From assembly GCA_013336035.1 (NCBI GenBank), contig JAAXUL010000476.1:1-6424 (forward strand): a stretch of 6,424 bases of DNA, read 5' to 3'. The notes below the pieces were generated by a model. The model did not search any database, was not told where the DNA came from, and saw only the letters and a program-made list of their open reading frames with translations. Positions 1 through 6,391 of this stretch are shown here, piece by piece; within the stretch, counting starts at the first letter, position 1, and the number at the start of each line of letters is the position of its first letter. The translations under genes and the position numbers were made by a program. The DNA is from Chloroflexales bacterium. GTDB lineage: Bacteria; Chloroflexota; Chloroflexia; Chloroflexales; Chloroflexaceae.

Positions 1-581
1 CCGGGAGGCTCATCCTCTCCGGAGTGGCGGTAGCGTATGTCTTTGGCGCGCTGACCAACTTCCTGATCTACAACGCCAAGAACGGCGAGCAGGTCAAGAG
101 TGTGCTCTTCTGGATGCTCGGCGGCCTGGGCGGGGCGCGCTGGGAGTTCCTGGGCCTGCCGGCCCTGGCGCTCGTGCTTGGCACCGCCTTTCTCACCGTG
201 CAGGCGCGCTCGCTCAACGCCCTGAGCGTGGGCGAGGAGACGGCCGCGACCCTGGGCGTGGACACGAGCCGCTTCCGTCAGCAGATCTTCGCCCTGACCT
301 CGCTGCTCACCGGCACGCTAGTGGCGGTGAGCGGCGGGATCGGCTTCGTCGGCCTGATGCTGCCCCACATCCTGCGCCTGCTGGTGGGCGCCGACCACCG
401 CCGGCTGCTGCCGGTGGCGGCCCTGGCCGGGGCAGTCTTCCTGATCTGGGTCGATGTGCTGGCTCGAGTGGCGGTGGCGCCGCAGGAGTTGCCGATTGGC
501 ATCATCACCGCCCTGCTCGGCGCGCCCTTCTTCATCTGGCTGATGCGCCGCACGAGCGGCACGCTGGGGGGTGGCCGATGA
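1..581 (+). CDS. FecCD/BtuC-type ABC importer permease, C-terminal part (5' end outside window)
   Basis: Integral membrane permease of the FecCD family, which imports cobalamin, heme, ferric siderophores or similar metal chelates in partnership with an ATPase and a substrate-binding protein. The reading frame is open from base 3, so the gene starts left of the window; a GTG at 24 is an internal Val codon, since the upstream codons (GRLILSG) continue the family pattern. About five hydrophobic segments remain. Family hallmarks are the stretch GFVGLMLPHILRLLVG, followed by a DHRRLLP loop, a WVDVLAR segment and the C-terminal signature ELPIGIITALLGAPFFIWL. It ends at a TGA overlapping the ATG of the ATPase gene, so the two are probably translationally coupled. 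The sequence does not settle the cargo: the downstream riboswitch favours a corrinoid, but an iron chelate or heme is equally compatible with the family. No substrate-binding protein is visible; it may lie upstream. Confidence 0.93.
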   Translation, partial: GRLILSGVAVAYVFGALTNFLIYNAKNGEQVKSVLFWMLGGLGGARWEFLGLPALALVLGTAFLTVQARSLNALSVGEETAATLGVDTSRFRQQIFALTSLLTGTLVAVSGGIGFVGLMLPHILRLLVGADHRRLLPVAALAGAVFLIWVDVLARVAVAPQELPIGIITALLGAPFFIWLMRRTSGTLGGGR

Positions 582-1423
582 GGCTGGAGATCGCAGGTGT
601 GTCGTGGGGCGTGGCCGAGACACAGATCGTGCGCGAGGTGAGCCTGAGCTGCGCATCCGGCAGCTTCGTCGGGCTGATCGGCCCCAACGGCAGCGGCAAG
701 TCGTCGCTGCTGCGCACAGTCTACCGCGTGCTCCAGCCCGACGCCGGCATGATCCAGCTGGAGGCCGACGATGTCTGGGGCTTAAGCGCACGTCAGGCGG
801 CCCGGCGGATCGGCGTGGTGCTCCAGGAGCACGGTGGCGAATTCGACTTCAGCGTGCGCGAGATCGTGCTGATGGGCCGCTCGCCCCACAAGGGCCTCTT
901 CGATCGCGACAGTGCAGAAGATCTGGCAATTGTGGAGAACGCCTTGAGCCAGGTGGGGATGACGACGTTTGCCGAGCGCAGCTTCCTGACCCTCTCGGGC
1001 GGCGAGAAGCAGCGGGTGCTGGTGGCCCGCGCCCTGGCCCAGCAGACGTGCTTTCTGGTGCTCGACGAGCCGACCAACCACCTGGACATTCGCTATCAAT
1101 TGGAGGTGCTCGACCTGGTGCGCGGGCTGGGGGTGACGACGATCGCGGCGCTGCACGACCTGAACCTGGCCGCGCTCTACTGCGACCAGCTCTATGTCCT
1201 GGCTGGCGGCCAGGTTGTGGCCAGCGGCCCGCCCGAGGCTGTGCTGACGCCGGCGCTGATCCGCAGCGTCTACGGGGTGCGGGCCGAGGTGACGCCGCAC
1301 CCGGCCACCGGGCGGCTGCACGTGGTCTATCTGCCGGCGCGGGCTGATCGGCCTGAGGGCGATCAGCCGGGTGCGGATCGACAAGGCAGCGTGCAGCGGA
1401 ACGTACAGACCAGTGACGCATAG
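578..1423 (+). CDS. ABC importer ATPase, FecE/BtuD-like
   Basis: Cytoplasmic ATPase of a metal-chelate or corrinoid importer, 281 residues. All motifs are present: Walker A GPNGSGKS at residues 35-42, Q-loop Gln83, signature LSGGE at 139-143, Walker B LVLDEP at 160-165, and the H-loop His193 in ALHDLNLA. Order and spacing are those of the FecE/BtuD/FhuC group that pairs with FecCD permeases. The start is the ATG in an ATGA overlap with the permease stop, with a G-rich ribosome binding site (566-571) six bases upstream; this fits an obligate permease-ATPase pair. After about residue 257 comes a hydrophilic, non-conserved-looking tail of roughly 25 residues, and a 9-bp inverted repeat lies in its coding sequence. 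The gene ends 11 bases before the nitrogenase-like fusion gene, which links transport to that enzyme. The ATPase assignment is near certain; the cargo is inferred only. Confidence 0.95.
   Translation: MRLEIAGVSWGVAETQIVREVSLSCASGSFVGLIGPNGSGKSSLLRTVYRVLQPDAGMIQLEADDVWGLSARQAARRIGVVLQEHGGEFDFSVREIVLMGRSPHKGLFDRDSAEDLAIVENALSQVGMTTFAERSFLTLSGGEKQRVLVARALAQQTCFLVLDEPTNHLDIRYQLEVLDLVRGLGVTTIAALHDLNLAALYCDQLYVLAGGQVVASGPPEAVLTPALIRSVYGVRAEVTPHPATGRLHVVYLPARADRPEGDQPGADRQGSVQRNVQTSDA
1342..1368 (+). repeat. 9-bp perfect inverted repeat (possible mRNA stem-loop) in the 3' end of the ATPase gene
   Basis: GGCTGATCG (1342-1350) is perfectly complementary to CGATCAGCC (1360-1368) across a 9-base loop. 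It lies about 66 bases before the start of the nitrogenase-like fusion gene. No T-run follows, so it is not an intrinsic terminator. It may be an RNA-processing or stability element separating transporter and enzyme expression, or chance in GC-rich coding DNA. Confidence 0.45.
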
Positions 1424-1427
1424 AGGG
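1423..1427 (+). promoter_or_regulatory. Ribosome binding site deciding the start of the NifH-NifD fusion
   Basis: GAGGG at 1423-1427 lies seven bases before ATG 1435 but only one base before the alternative in-frame GTG 1429. NifH/BchL proteins begin a few residues before the P-loop, and starting at 1435 gives MRIALYGKGG, the usual N-terminus. ATG 1435 is therefore preferred. Confidence 0.75.
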
Positions 1428-1434
1428 TGTGACC

Positions 1435-3723
1435 ATGCGGATTGCACTTTACGGCAAGGGCGGCATCGGCAAATCGACCATCGCGGCCAACCTGGCGGCG
1501 GCGTTTGCTGTGCGGGGTCGAACAGTCTTGCAGATCGGCTGTGACCCCAAGCATGACTCGACACGGCTGCTGCTGGATGGCCGCCGGGCCACGACGGTGC
1601 TCGAGTACCTGCGCGATACGCCGCCGGATCAGCAGCGGCTCGCCGATGTCGTACATCGGGGGTATGACGGGGTTGCCTGTGTCGAGGCCGGCGGCCCGGA
1701 GCCGGGCGTCGGCTGCGCCGGTCGGGGCATCCTGAGCACCTTCGCGCTGCTCGATCGGCTGGGGCTCGATAGCACGGCCTTCGATGTAGTGCTCTATGAC
1801 GTGCTCGGCGATGTGGTCTGCGGCGGCTTCGCTGTGCCGCTGCGCGTCGGCTACGCCGATGTTGTCTGCATCGTCTCGTCCGAAGAGTTTATGGCGATCT
1901 ATGCGGCCAACAACATCCTGCGCGGGGTGCGCAACTTCGAGCAGGCGGGCACCCAGGTGGCCGGGCTCATCCTGAATAGCCGCGGCGCACATGAGTCGCC
2001 CGAGGGGGTGCGGCGCTTCGCGCAGGCGGTAGAGCTGCCGGTGCTCGCGACGGTGCCGCGCAGCGACCGGTTTCGCGAGGCCGAGCAGCAGGGCAAGACG
2101 GTCGTCGAGCTCGCGCCCGCCGACAGGGTTGCCGCCGGCTTCTTCGCCCTGGCCGATACGCTGCTGGGTCAGCCGTCACTCTGGCCGGCGCGGCCACTCG
2201 ACGATGTCGGGCTGGAGCAGGTGGTGCTGGGCAAGGCCTGGCAGGCGCCGGACGTCGCGGCGCCCGGGCAGGCGACGAGCGGGCGCGAGCATAAAAAGCC
2301 CACTGCTGGCGTAGCCACGCTGCCGGCCTACGGCGCATCCGACGTGGCGAAGCTCGCGCGCGGCGGCGCGCCGCCGGCAGCTTCCACCCCGCCCGCTTCC
2401 CCGAGCGGCGCACAATTTCTCTCGAAGAGCCTGCTGTTCCGTGAGCCGCTGCTCGGATGCGCCTTCTCGGGCGCGGTCGGTACGGTCACCCACATCCAGG
2501 ATGCGATCGTGATCGCCCACGGGCCGCGCAGCTGCACCCATATCGCCTGCGAGTCACTCCAGTCGAGCGGCATCCGCACCCTCTATCGCGAGGGGATCAC
2601 CATCCCCGAGCAGCTCACACCCAACCTGCTCAGCACCGATATGGACGAGGCCGCGTCGATCTATGGCGGCGCAGCGTCGCTGGGGTCGGCCCTACGCCGG
2701 GCGCTGGACCGGCGGCCGCGGGCGATCTTCCTCGCCAGCACCTGCCCGGCGGGGATCATCGGCGACGATCTGCGCCAGATCGCCGCCGACGCGGCGGCGG
2801 AAGCCGGCACGGTGCCGCTCATTCCGCTCACGACCGACGGCAATATGGCGGGCGACTATATGCAGGGCGTGATCAACGCCTGCATTGAGGGCGCCGGGGC
2901 GCTGGTGGACCCGCGCTGCCCGCCCGAGGACGACCTGGTCAATATCGTCGCCGAGAAGAACATCGCCACCAACACCGAGCCGAATCTGCGCGAGGTCGCA
3001 CGCCTGCTGGATCAGCTGGGGCTGCGCGTCAACTGCCGCTTCGTCCGCCGCACGTCGGTGGAGGCGCTGCGCGGACTGCTCAGGGCGCCGCTCAATCTGC
3101 TGGCCTATAACGACCACCTGGGGCGGGTGCTCCAGGCCTTCCTGGTGGAGCGTTTTGGCGTCACCTTCGCACAGCAGCCCTTCCCGGTCGGGTTCGCCGA
3201 GACGTCCGACTGGCTCCAGGAGCTGGCGGCATTCTTCGGGCGACCGCAGCGGGCCAAGGCCATCATCGAGCAGGCGCACGCACAGTACGCGCGCGGCATC
3301 CAGCAGCTGCGGCCGGGGCTGGCCGGCCGCCGGCTGATGATCGTCACCTATAACCACGATATTGACTGGGTGGTGGAGGCGGCGCTGGACGCCGGGATGA
3401 AGCTGGTTAAGGTCGGCATTCTCAACTCGATCGAGGACCATGGCTTTCGGACGCGCTACAACGGGCAGTTCGCAGTCGAGACCGGATACACGCCCGAGCA
3501 GCGTGACGTCGACATCGAGCGGCTCGCGCCGCACCTGCTGCTCGCTTCCTACACCCCGGCGGGCGCGGTCCTGCCGCTGCACTGCGCGACCATCCCAATG
3601 TGCCCGGACGTGGGCTTCTTCAGCGGCCTGCACCTGATTCGGCGTTGGGCAACGCTGCTGAAGGCACCGATCTACGAAGGCTGGAGAAACGACTATGCGC
3701 TCGTTGCCTCTGATCACGCCTGA
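1435..3723 (+). CDS. Fused NifH/BchL-like reductase and NifD-like catalytic subunit
   Basis: A 762-residue fusion of two normally separate nitrogenase-family proteins. Residues 1-268 form a complete iron-protein domain: P-loop GKGGIGKST (7-15), switch I DPKHDST (38-44, with the BchL-type His rather than the NifH Ala), and the two [4Fe-4S] ligands Cys94 (GVGCAGRG) and Cys129 (DVVCGG). It would dimerise and deliver electrons at the cost of ATP. Residues 269-327 are a Pro/Ala/Gly-rich linker. Residues 328-762 are a NifD-like domain with three P-cluster-type cysteines, Cys342 (GCAFSG), Cys367 (HGPRSC) and Cys437 (STCPAGIIGDD). At the expected FeMo-co cysteine position (NifD C275) I see NLLAY, so that ligand seems absent; His716 lies near the NifD H442 region. 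No stop interrupts the join. The last 29 bases overlap the NifK-like gene. It is probably a group IV-type nitrogenase-like enzyme of unknown substrate, not a nitrogenase. Confidence 0.92.
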   Translation: MRIALYGKGGIGKSTIAANLAAAFAVRGRTVLQIGCDPKHDSTRLLLDGRRATTVLEYLRDTPPDQQRLADVVHRGYDGVACVEAGGPEPGVGCAGRGILSTFALLDRLGLDSTAFDVVLYDVLGDVVCGGFAVPLRVGYADVVCIVSSEEFMAIYAANNILRGVRNFEQAGTQVAGLILNSRGAHESPEGVRRFAQAVELPVLATVPRSDRFREAEQQGKTVVELAPADRVAAGFFALADTLLGQPSLWPARPLDDVGLEQVVLGKAWQAPDVAAPGQATSGREHKKPTAGVATLPAYGASDVAKLARGGAPPAASTPPASPSGAQFLSKSLLFREPLLGCAFSGAVGTVTHIQDAIVIAHGPRSCTHIACESLQSSGIRTLYREGITIPEQLTPNLLSTDMDEAASIYGGAASLGSALRRALDRRPRAIFLASTCPAGIIGDDLRQIAADAAAEAGTVPLIPLTTDGNMAGDYMQGVINACIEGAGALVDPRCPPEDDLVNIVAEKNIATNTEPNLREVARLLDQLGLRVNCRFVRRTSVEALRGLLRAPLNLLAYNDHLGRVLQAFLVERFGVTFAQQPFPVGFAETSDWLQELAAFFGRPQRAKAIIEQAHAQYARGIQQLRPGLAGRRLMIVTYNHDIDWVVEAALDAGMKLVKVGILNSIEDHGFRTRYNGQFAVETGYTPEQRDVDIERLAPHLLLASYTPAGAVLPLHCATIPMCPDVGFFSGLHLIRRWATLLKAPIYEGWRNDYALVASDHA
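2239..2415 (+). other. Interdomain linker of the NifH-NifD fusion
   Basis: This stretch encodes residues 269-327, low in complexity and rich in Ala, Pro, Gly, Ser and Thr with a few charged residues (REHKK). It matches neither NifH nor NifD. The frame stays open throughout. The only candidate internal start I see is GTG 2344, with no convincing ribosome binding site before it, so separate translation of the NifD-like part is not supported. Confidence 0.75.
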
Positions 3724-4990
3724 CAGCTTCAGCGGGGCGATTCTCGCCATCGAGGGGATCGCGGACGCGGCGGTGCTGCTGCACGGCCCGACCGGCTGCA
3801 AGTTCTACCACGGCGCGCTGTCCGAGCGCAGCTTTGCTCGCGGCGACGCGCTCGATCCGCTGGTCTACCGCAGCGAGTTCTACTTCGGCCAGGCGCGGGT
3901 TCCCGCGACCTATATGGACGGCCACGACTATATATTTGGCGCAACTGAGAGAATTGATCGCCTTTTGTCTGCCGCTGCCACGCGTAGGCACGGGCTTATT
4001 GCGCTGGTCAATGCGCCCGGCGCAGCACTGATCGGCGACGACCTTGAGTGCGTGATCGCCGCTGCCGATCTGGAGGTTCCCTGCCTCGCGCTGGAGAACC
4101 CTGGGTATTCGGCTAGCTTCACCGCAGGGTTTCAGGACGCGCTGCGGCAGGCCATCGAGCGCCTGGCACCGCCGCCCCTGCCCGTGGTCGAGCGTCGGGT
4201 CAACCTGGTCGGCATCTCCCTCTACCAGCGCCACTGGCAGGGCAGTCTGGACGAGCTGCGCAGGCTGCTCGGCCTGTGCGGGATTACTGTCGGGGCGACG
4301 CTGAGCGCTGGGAGCAGCAGCGCCGCGCTGCGCGGCCTGCGCGCAGCCCAGGTCAATGTGCTGATCCACACGGAGTACGGTGGCGAGCTGGCAGCCTGGC
4401 TGAGCGAGCGCTACGGGACGGCCTGGGTGCTCCCGCAGCACGGCGCACCGATCGGCTTTGATGCGACGGAGGCCTGGCTGGAAGAAGTCTGCGGGGCGGT
4501 CAATGCCGACCCGGCCCCGGGGCTCGCCGCAGTGCGCGCGGCGCGGCGGCTGAGCTACGAGGCGATCAGCCGCTTTCATGCGCTGACGGGTCTGCCGAAA
4601 GGCGCGACCTTCGCGCTCCAGGCGGAGGGCTCGCTGGCCTACCCACTCACACGCTGGCTCAACCGCTATCTAGGGATGGTGCCACTCGCGGTTCAGCTCA
4701 GCGACGAGACCAGCGCATATGCACGACCTCTGCGCGAGTATCTGGCCGCGATCAACTGCGCCAACGCCTGGGGTGCCGGCCTCGACCAGCACCAGTTGCC
4801 GGACGTTGTTGTGGGCAGCCAGGCGCTGATCGCCCAGGCCCGCAGCGGCGGCAGCCCGGTGGCCGGGGTCGAGGTCGCGCTGCCCGGCGGCAGCTACCTC
4901 GATGTTGTGCCGAAGAAGCTGCTGGGCGCTGAGGGAGCGCTCTTCCTTGTGGAGCAGATACTTAACGGGCTACATCGACAGGTACTATGA
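3695..4990 (+). CDS. NifK/BchB/BchZ-like nitrogenase-family subunit
   Basis: Second catalytic subunit, 431 residues, predicted to pair with the NifD-like domain of the preceding fusion protein. Family features are DSFSGA near the N-terminus (10-15), HGPTGCKFYHG (30-40), IGDD (113-116) and NPGYSASFTAGF (136-146). Of the three cysteines that NifK gives to the P-cluster only Cys35 remains: Asp10 stands at the first position and Pro108 at the third. With three cysteines from the partner this gives 3+1 ligation, as in the protochlorophyllide and chlorophyllide reductases, and argues for a shared [4Fe-4S] cluster. The protein lacks the N-terminal extension of NifK. The start is ATG 3695, with GGAG at 3683-3686 eight bases upstream and inside the end of the fusion gene (29-base overlap), implying translational coupling and roughly equal amounts. 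The substrate is unknown. A NifE/N-like scaffold role is possible but less likely, since no cofactor genes are nearby. Confidence 0.88.
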   Translation: MRSLPLITPDSFSGAILAIEGIADAAVLLHGPTGCKFYHGALSERSFARGDALDPLVYRSEFYFGQARVPATYMDGHDYIFGATERIDRLLSAAATRRHGLIALVNAPGAALIGDDLECVIAAADLEVPCLALENPGYSASFTAGFQDALRQAIERLAPPPLPVVERRVNLVGISLYQRHWQGSLDELRRLLGLCGITVGATLSAGSSSAALRGLRAAQVNVLIHTEYGGELAAWLSERYGTAWVLPQHGAPIGFDATEAWLEEVCGAVNADPAPGLAAVRAARRLSYEAISRFHALTGLPKGATFALQAEGSLAYPLTRWLNRYLGMVPLAVQLSDETSAYARPLREYLAAINCANAWGAGLDQHQLPDVVVGSQALIAQARSGGSPVAGVEVALPGGSYLDVVPKKLLGAEGALFLVEQILNGLHRQVL

Positions 4991-5020
4991 GCCCTGATAG
5001 CGACACCATACGAGGGTTCT

Positions 5021-6055
5021 ATGCGTATCACAACGGCCCTGAGCTGCGCCGCCCTGGGCGGCGGCGCGATCACCGGCGTCGGCAGCCTGCCGCATAGGGA
5101 TCCGGCGGCCGCGGTGCGCCTGGTGGCCGATCTCTGCCCGGAGATCCCGTTCTGGCCGCAGCTCCCGCAGCGTGCGCCGAGCGAGCTGATGGTTGAGCAG
5201 GCGCTCGCCCCAGTCGCCGAGCTGCTTCAGCCGCGCAAGGGCAGCTATGGCTACCAGCTTGAGCAGCGCGACCGGGCCGAGCTGCTGGACCGGCTCACCT
5301 ACGGCCAGGCCGCGCTGACGCCCGAGGTCGCCGCCGGCTTCTTTGCCTTCGAGGAGGCTCTGGCCGCCAACGCCTTCCCGCGCGCGGTCGCGCTGAAGGG
5401 GCAGATCATCGGCCCGCTGACCCTCGCCGCCCAGATCTTCGTCGATGAGCAGCCGCTGCTGCGCGACCCGGAGGGGCTGGCGGTGATACGCGCCTATGTC
5501 GAGCGTATGGCGCGCTGGCAGATCATGCGGCTGGCCCGCTGGCGTACGCCGGTGCTGCTGGTGCTCGACGAGCCCTACCTGGCCTTGCTGCCAAGCCTGG
5601 GCAACACTGACATGTTCGCGGCAGTGCATGGGCTGGCGCAGTCCCTGCGGGCGACCGGCGCGCTGGTCGGCGTCCACTGCTGCGCGGCCCTGCCCGATCA
5701 GCCGCCGCCCCTGGCGCTGCTCTGCGCGACCGGGGCCGATATCGTCTCTTTCGACGCTTACCAGCGCGGCGAGGCGTTCTGCGCCGACCCGATCGTGCGA
5801 TCCTTCCTCGCCGCCGGCGGTGCCCTGGCCTTTGGTCTGGTGCCCACCCTGCGCGACCTGGCCAACGTATCCCTGGCCGACCTGCTGGCCCGCTGGCTCG
5901 TCGTCAGCTGCGGCGGCGACCCTCGCCTCTCCCTCAAGGATCACACGCTGATCACGGCGACCTGCGGGCTCGGGCTGCTAAGCGAGGATGTGGCGCGGCG
6001 CTCGTTTGAGCTGGCCCGCGAGCTAGCGGCGGCGGTGGGTGATAACGAGCTATGA
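5021..6055 (+). CDS. Stand-alone MetE C-terminal-like (core methionine synthase / UroD-superfamily) protein
   Basis: A 344-residue TIM-barrel protein related to the catalytic C-terminal half of cobalamin-independent methionine synthase. The MetE N-terminal domain is absent; this matches the short 'core' forms in archaea and some anaerobes, which are thought or shown to take methyl groups from methyl-corrinoids rather than folates. Motifs are GVGSLPH (19-25), FWPQLPQR (44-51), LDEPYL (182-187, the MetE homocysteine-site DEP motif), GVHCC (217-221) and TCGLGL (314-319). Probable zinc ligands are His219, Cys221 and Cys315; the usual Glu position seems to be Asp245 (IVSFDAY). It likely transfers a methyl group to homocysteine or another thiol in the cytoplasm. 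GAGGG (5012-5016) lies four bases before the ATG, and the gene is 30 bases after the NifK-like gene with no terminator between, so it appears co-transcribed. Substrate specificity within the UroD/MetE superfamily cannot be fixed from sequence. Confidence 0.85.
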   Translation: MRITTALSCAALGGGAITGVGSLPHRDPAAAVRLVADLCPEIPFWPQLPQRAPSELMVEQALAPVAELLQPRKGSYGYQLEQRDRAELLDRLTYGQAALTPEVAAGFFAFEEALAANAFPRAVALKGQIIGPLTLAAQIFVDEQPLLRDPEGLAVIRAYVERMARWQIMRLARWRTPVLLVLDEPYLALLPSLGNTDMFAAVHGLAQSLRATGALVGVHCCAALPDQPPPLALLCATGADIVSFDAYQRGEAFCADPIVRSFLAAGGALAFGLVPTLRDLANVSLADLLARWLVVSCGGDPRLSLKDHTLITATCGLGLLSEDVARRSFELARELAAAVGDNEL

Positions 6056-6059
6056 GCAG

Positions 6060-6087
6060 TTGCGCCTCCTATATGTTGTGGTATACT
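6060..6087 (+). promoter_or_regulatory. Candidate promoter with extended -10 ahead of the riboswitch
   Basis: TATACT (6082-6087) is preceded by TG at 6079-6080, giving an extended -10 element. A weak -35, TTGCGC (6060-6065), lies 16 bases upstream. The region is AT-richer than its surroundings and starts five bases after the MetE-like stop codon. Transcription would begin near 6094, before the riboswitch. A second -10-like TATAGT (6106-6111) has no good -35. This suggests that the downstream gene has its own transcript. Confidence 0.5.
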
Positions 6088-6116
6088 CAGCACTGAACAA
6101 CTAGATATAGTCTGTA

Positions 6117-6227
6117 GCTCCATATAACCCAGTGCCGCGCCGCCGTGGCCGGCGAGTACACAGGGGAAGTCCGGTGAAATTCCGGCGCTGTCGCGCAACG
6201 GTGAAAGCCCGAATACCTGGCTGGAGC
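6117..6227 (+). promoter_or_regulatory. Cobalamin (B12) riboswitch aptamer
   Basis: The conserved core is present in order: GGGGAA (6163-6168), CCGGTGAAATTCCGG (6171-6185), GCTG (6187-6190), CGCAAC (6194-6199) and a B12-box-like AGCCCGAATACCTGGC (6206-6221). GCTCC (6117-6121) with GGAGC (6223-6227), and CCAG (6129-6132) with CTGG (6217-6220), can form the closing P1 region; CGCC (6141-6144) and GGCG (6151-6154) form a side hairpin. Only GAA separates the CGCAACGGT block from the B12 box, so the variable hairpin often found there is missing. The element reads on the plus strand and so controls the gene beginning at 6392, not the nitrogenase-like genes upstream. Cobalamin binding would normally lower expression. 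The exact ends are approximate. Confidence 0.93.
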
Positions 6228-6258
6228 ATGGTTCGTCTCAACCCTTCGCGCCAGAGGG

Positions 6259-6301
6259 ACGAGCGCTGACGTTGCCAGCTGGCAGACGTCTCGTATCGCT
6301 C
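6259..6301 (+). promoter_or_regulatory. Stable hairpin / possible antiterminator of the riboswitch expression platform
   Basis: GACGTTGCC (6268-6276) pairs with GGCA (6281-6284) and ACGTC (6286-6290) with one bulged G and an AGCT loop; ACGA (6259-6262) and TCGT (6291-6294) extend it. In an alternative pairing, GAGCG (6261-6265) matches CGCTC (6297-6301), which includes the first four bases of the terminator's 5' arm. The two structures are mutually exclusive, as expected for an antiterminator. Which form the ligand favours is not shown by the sequence. Confidence 0.5.
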
Positions 6302-6326
6302 ATCTCAATGCGAGGTGAGCATTTTT
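6298..6326 (+). terminator. Intrinsic terminator in the riboswitch leader
   Basis: GCTCATCTC (6298-6306) pairs with GAGGTGAGC (6312-6320), nine pairs including one U-G, across the loop AATGC, followed by ATTTTT (6321-6326). It lies between the cobalamin aptamer and the next start codon, so it most likely acts as the ligand-controlled attenuator of the downstream gene. It may also end any read-through from the upstream operon. Confidence 0.85.
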
Positions 6327-6391
6327 GTTATCTGCGGGCGGATCGGCTGCGTGGTGCCGTGGTCTGACGCCCCTCCTGTGTGGAGCGACCG

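Noticed and set aside
571..1347. Long plus-strand open frame of 258 codons overlapping the ATPase gene
   Set aside because: It overlaps a full-length ATPase with all motifs, is rich in Arg/Gly/Ala/Pro with no recognisable domain, and is a GC-rich shadow frame.
1429..1434. GTG 1429 as the start of the fusion gene
   Set aside because: It lies only one base from the GAGGG ribosome binding site. ATG 1435 has proper spacing and gives the standard NifH N-terminus.
2692..3801. 369-codon minus-strand open frame antisense to the nitrogenase-like genes
   Set aside because: Its composition is the usual antisense reflection of GC-rich codons. It shows no family motif, and the opposite strand carries clear nitrogenase-family signatures.
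3925..3970. Local AT-rich stretch inside the NifK-like gene as a promoter or insertion scar
   Set aside because: The coding frame and family pattern continue unbroken through it, and no paired -35/-10 elements or repeats are visible.
1435..4990. True nitrogenase (nifH, nifD, nifK)
   Set aside because: The NifK-like subunit lacks two of three P-cluster cysteines, the FeMo-co cysteine seems absent, and no cofactor assembly genes are visible.
1435..4990. Protochlorophyllide or chlorophyllide reductase (BchLNB or BchXYZ)
   Set aside because: The cluster pattern is similar, but the iron-protein domain has NifH-type features, the H-D fusion is atypical, and no photosynthesis genes are nearby. A role in tetrapyrrole chemistry is kept only as a hypothesis.
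4985..5944. 319-codon minus-strand open frame opposite the MetE-like gene
   Set aside because: It is antisense to a gene with recognisable MetE motifs and has no domain of its own; the same applies to the minus-strand frame at 3620-4579.
5941..6198. 85-codon minus-strand frame spanning the end of the MetE-like gene and the riboswitch
   Set aside because: It covers the antisense of the conserved aptamer, and no family motif is seen in it.
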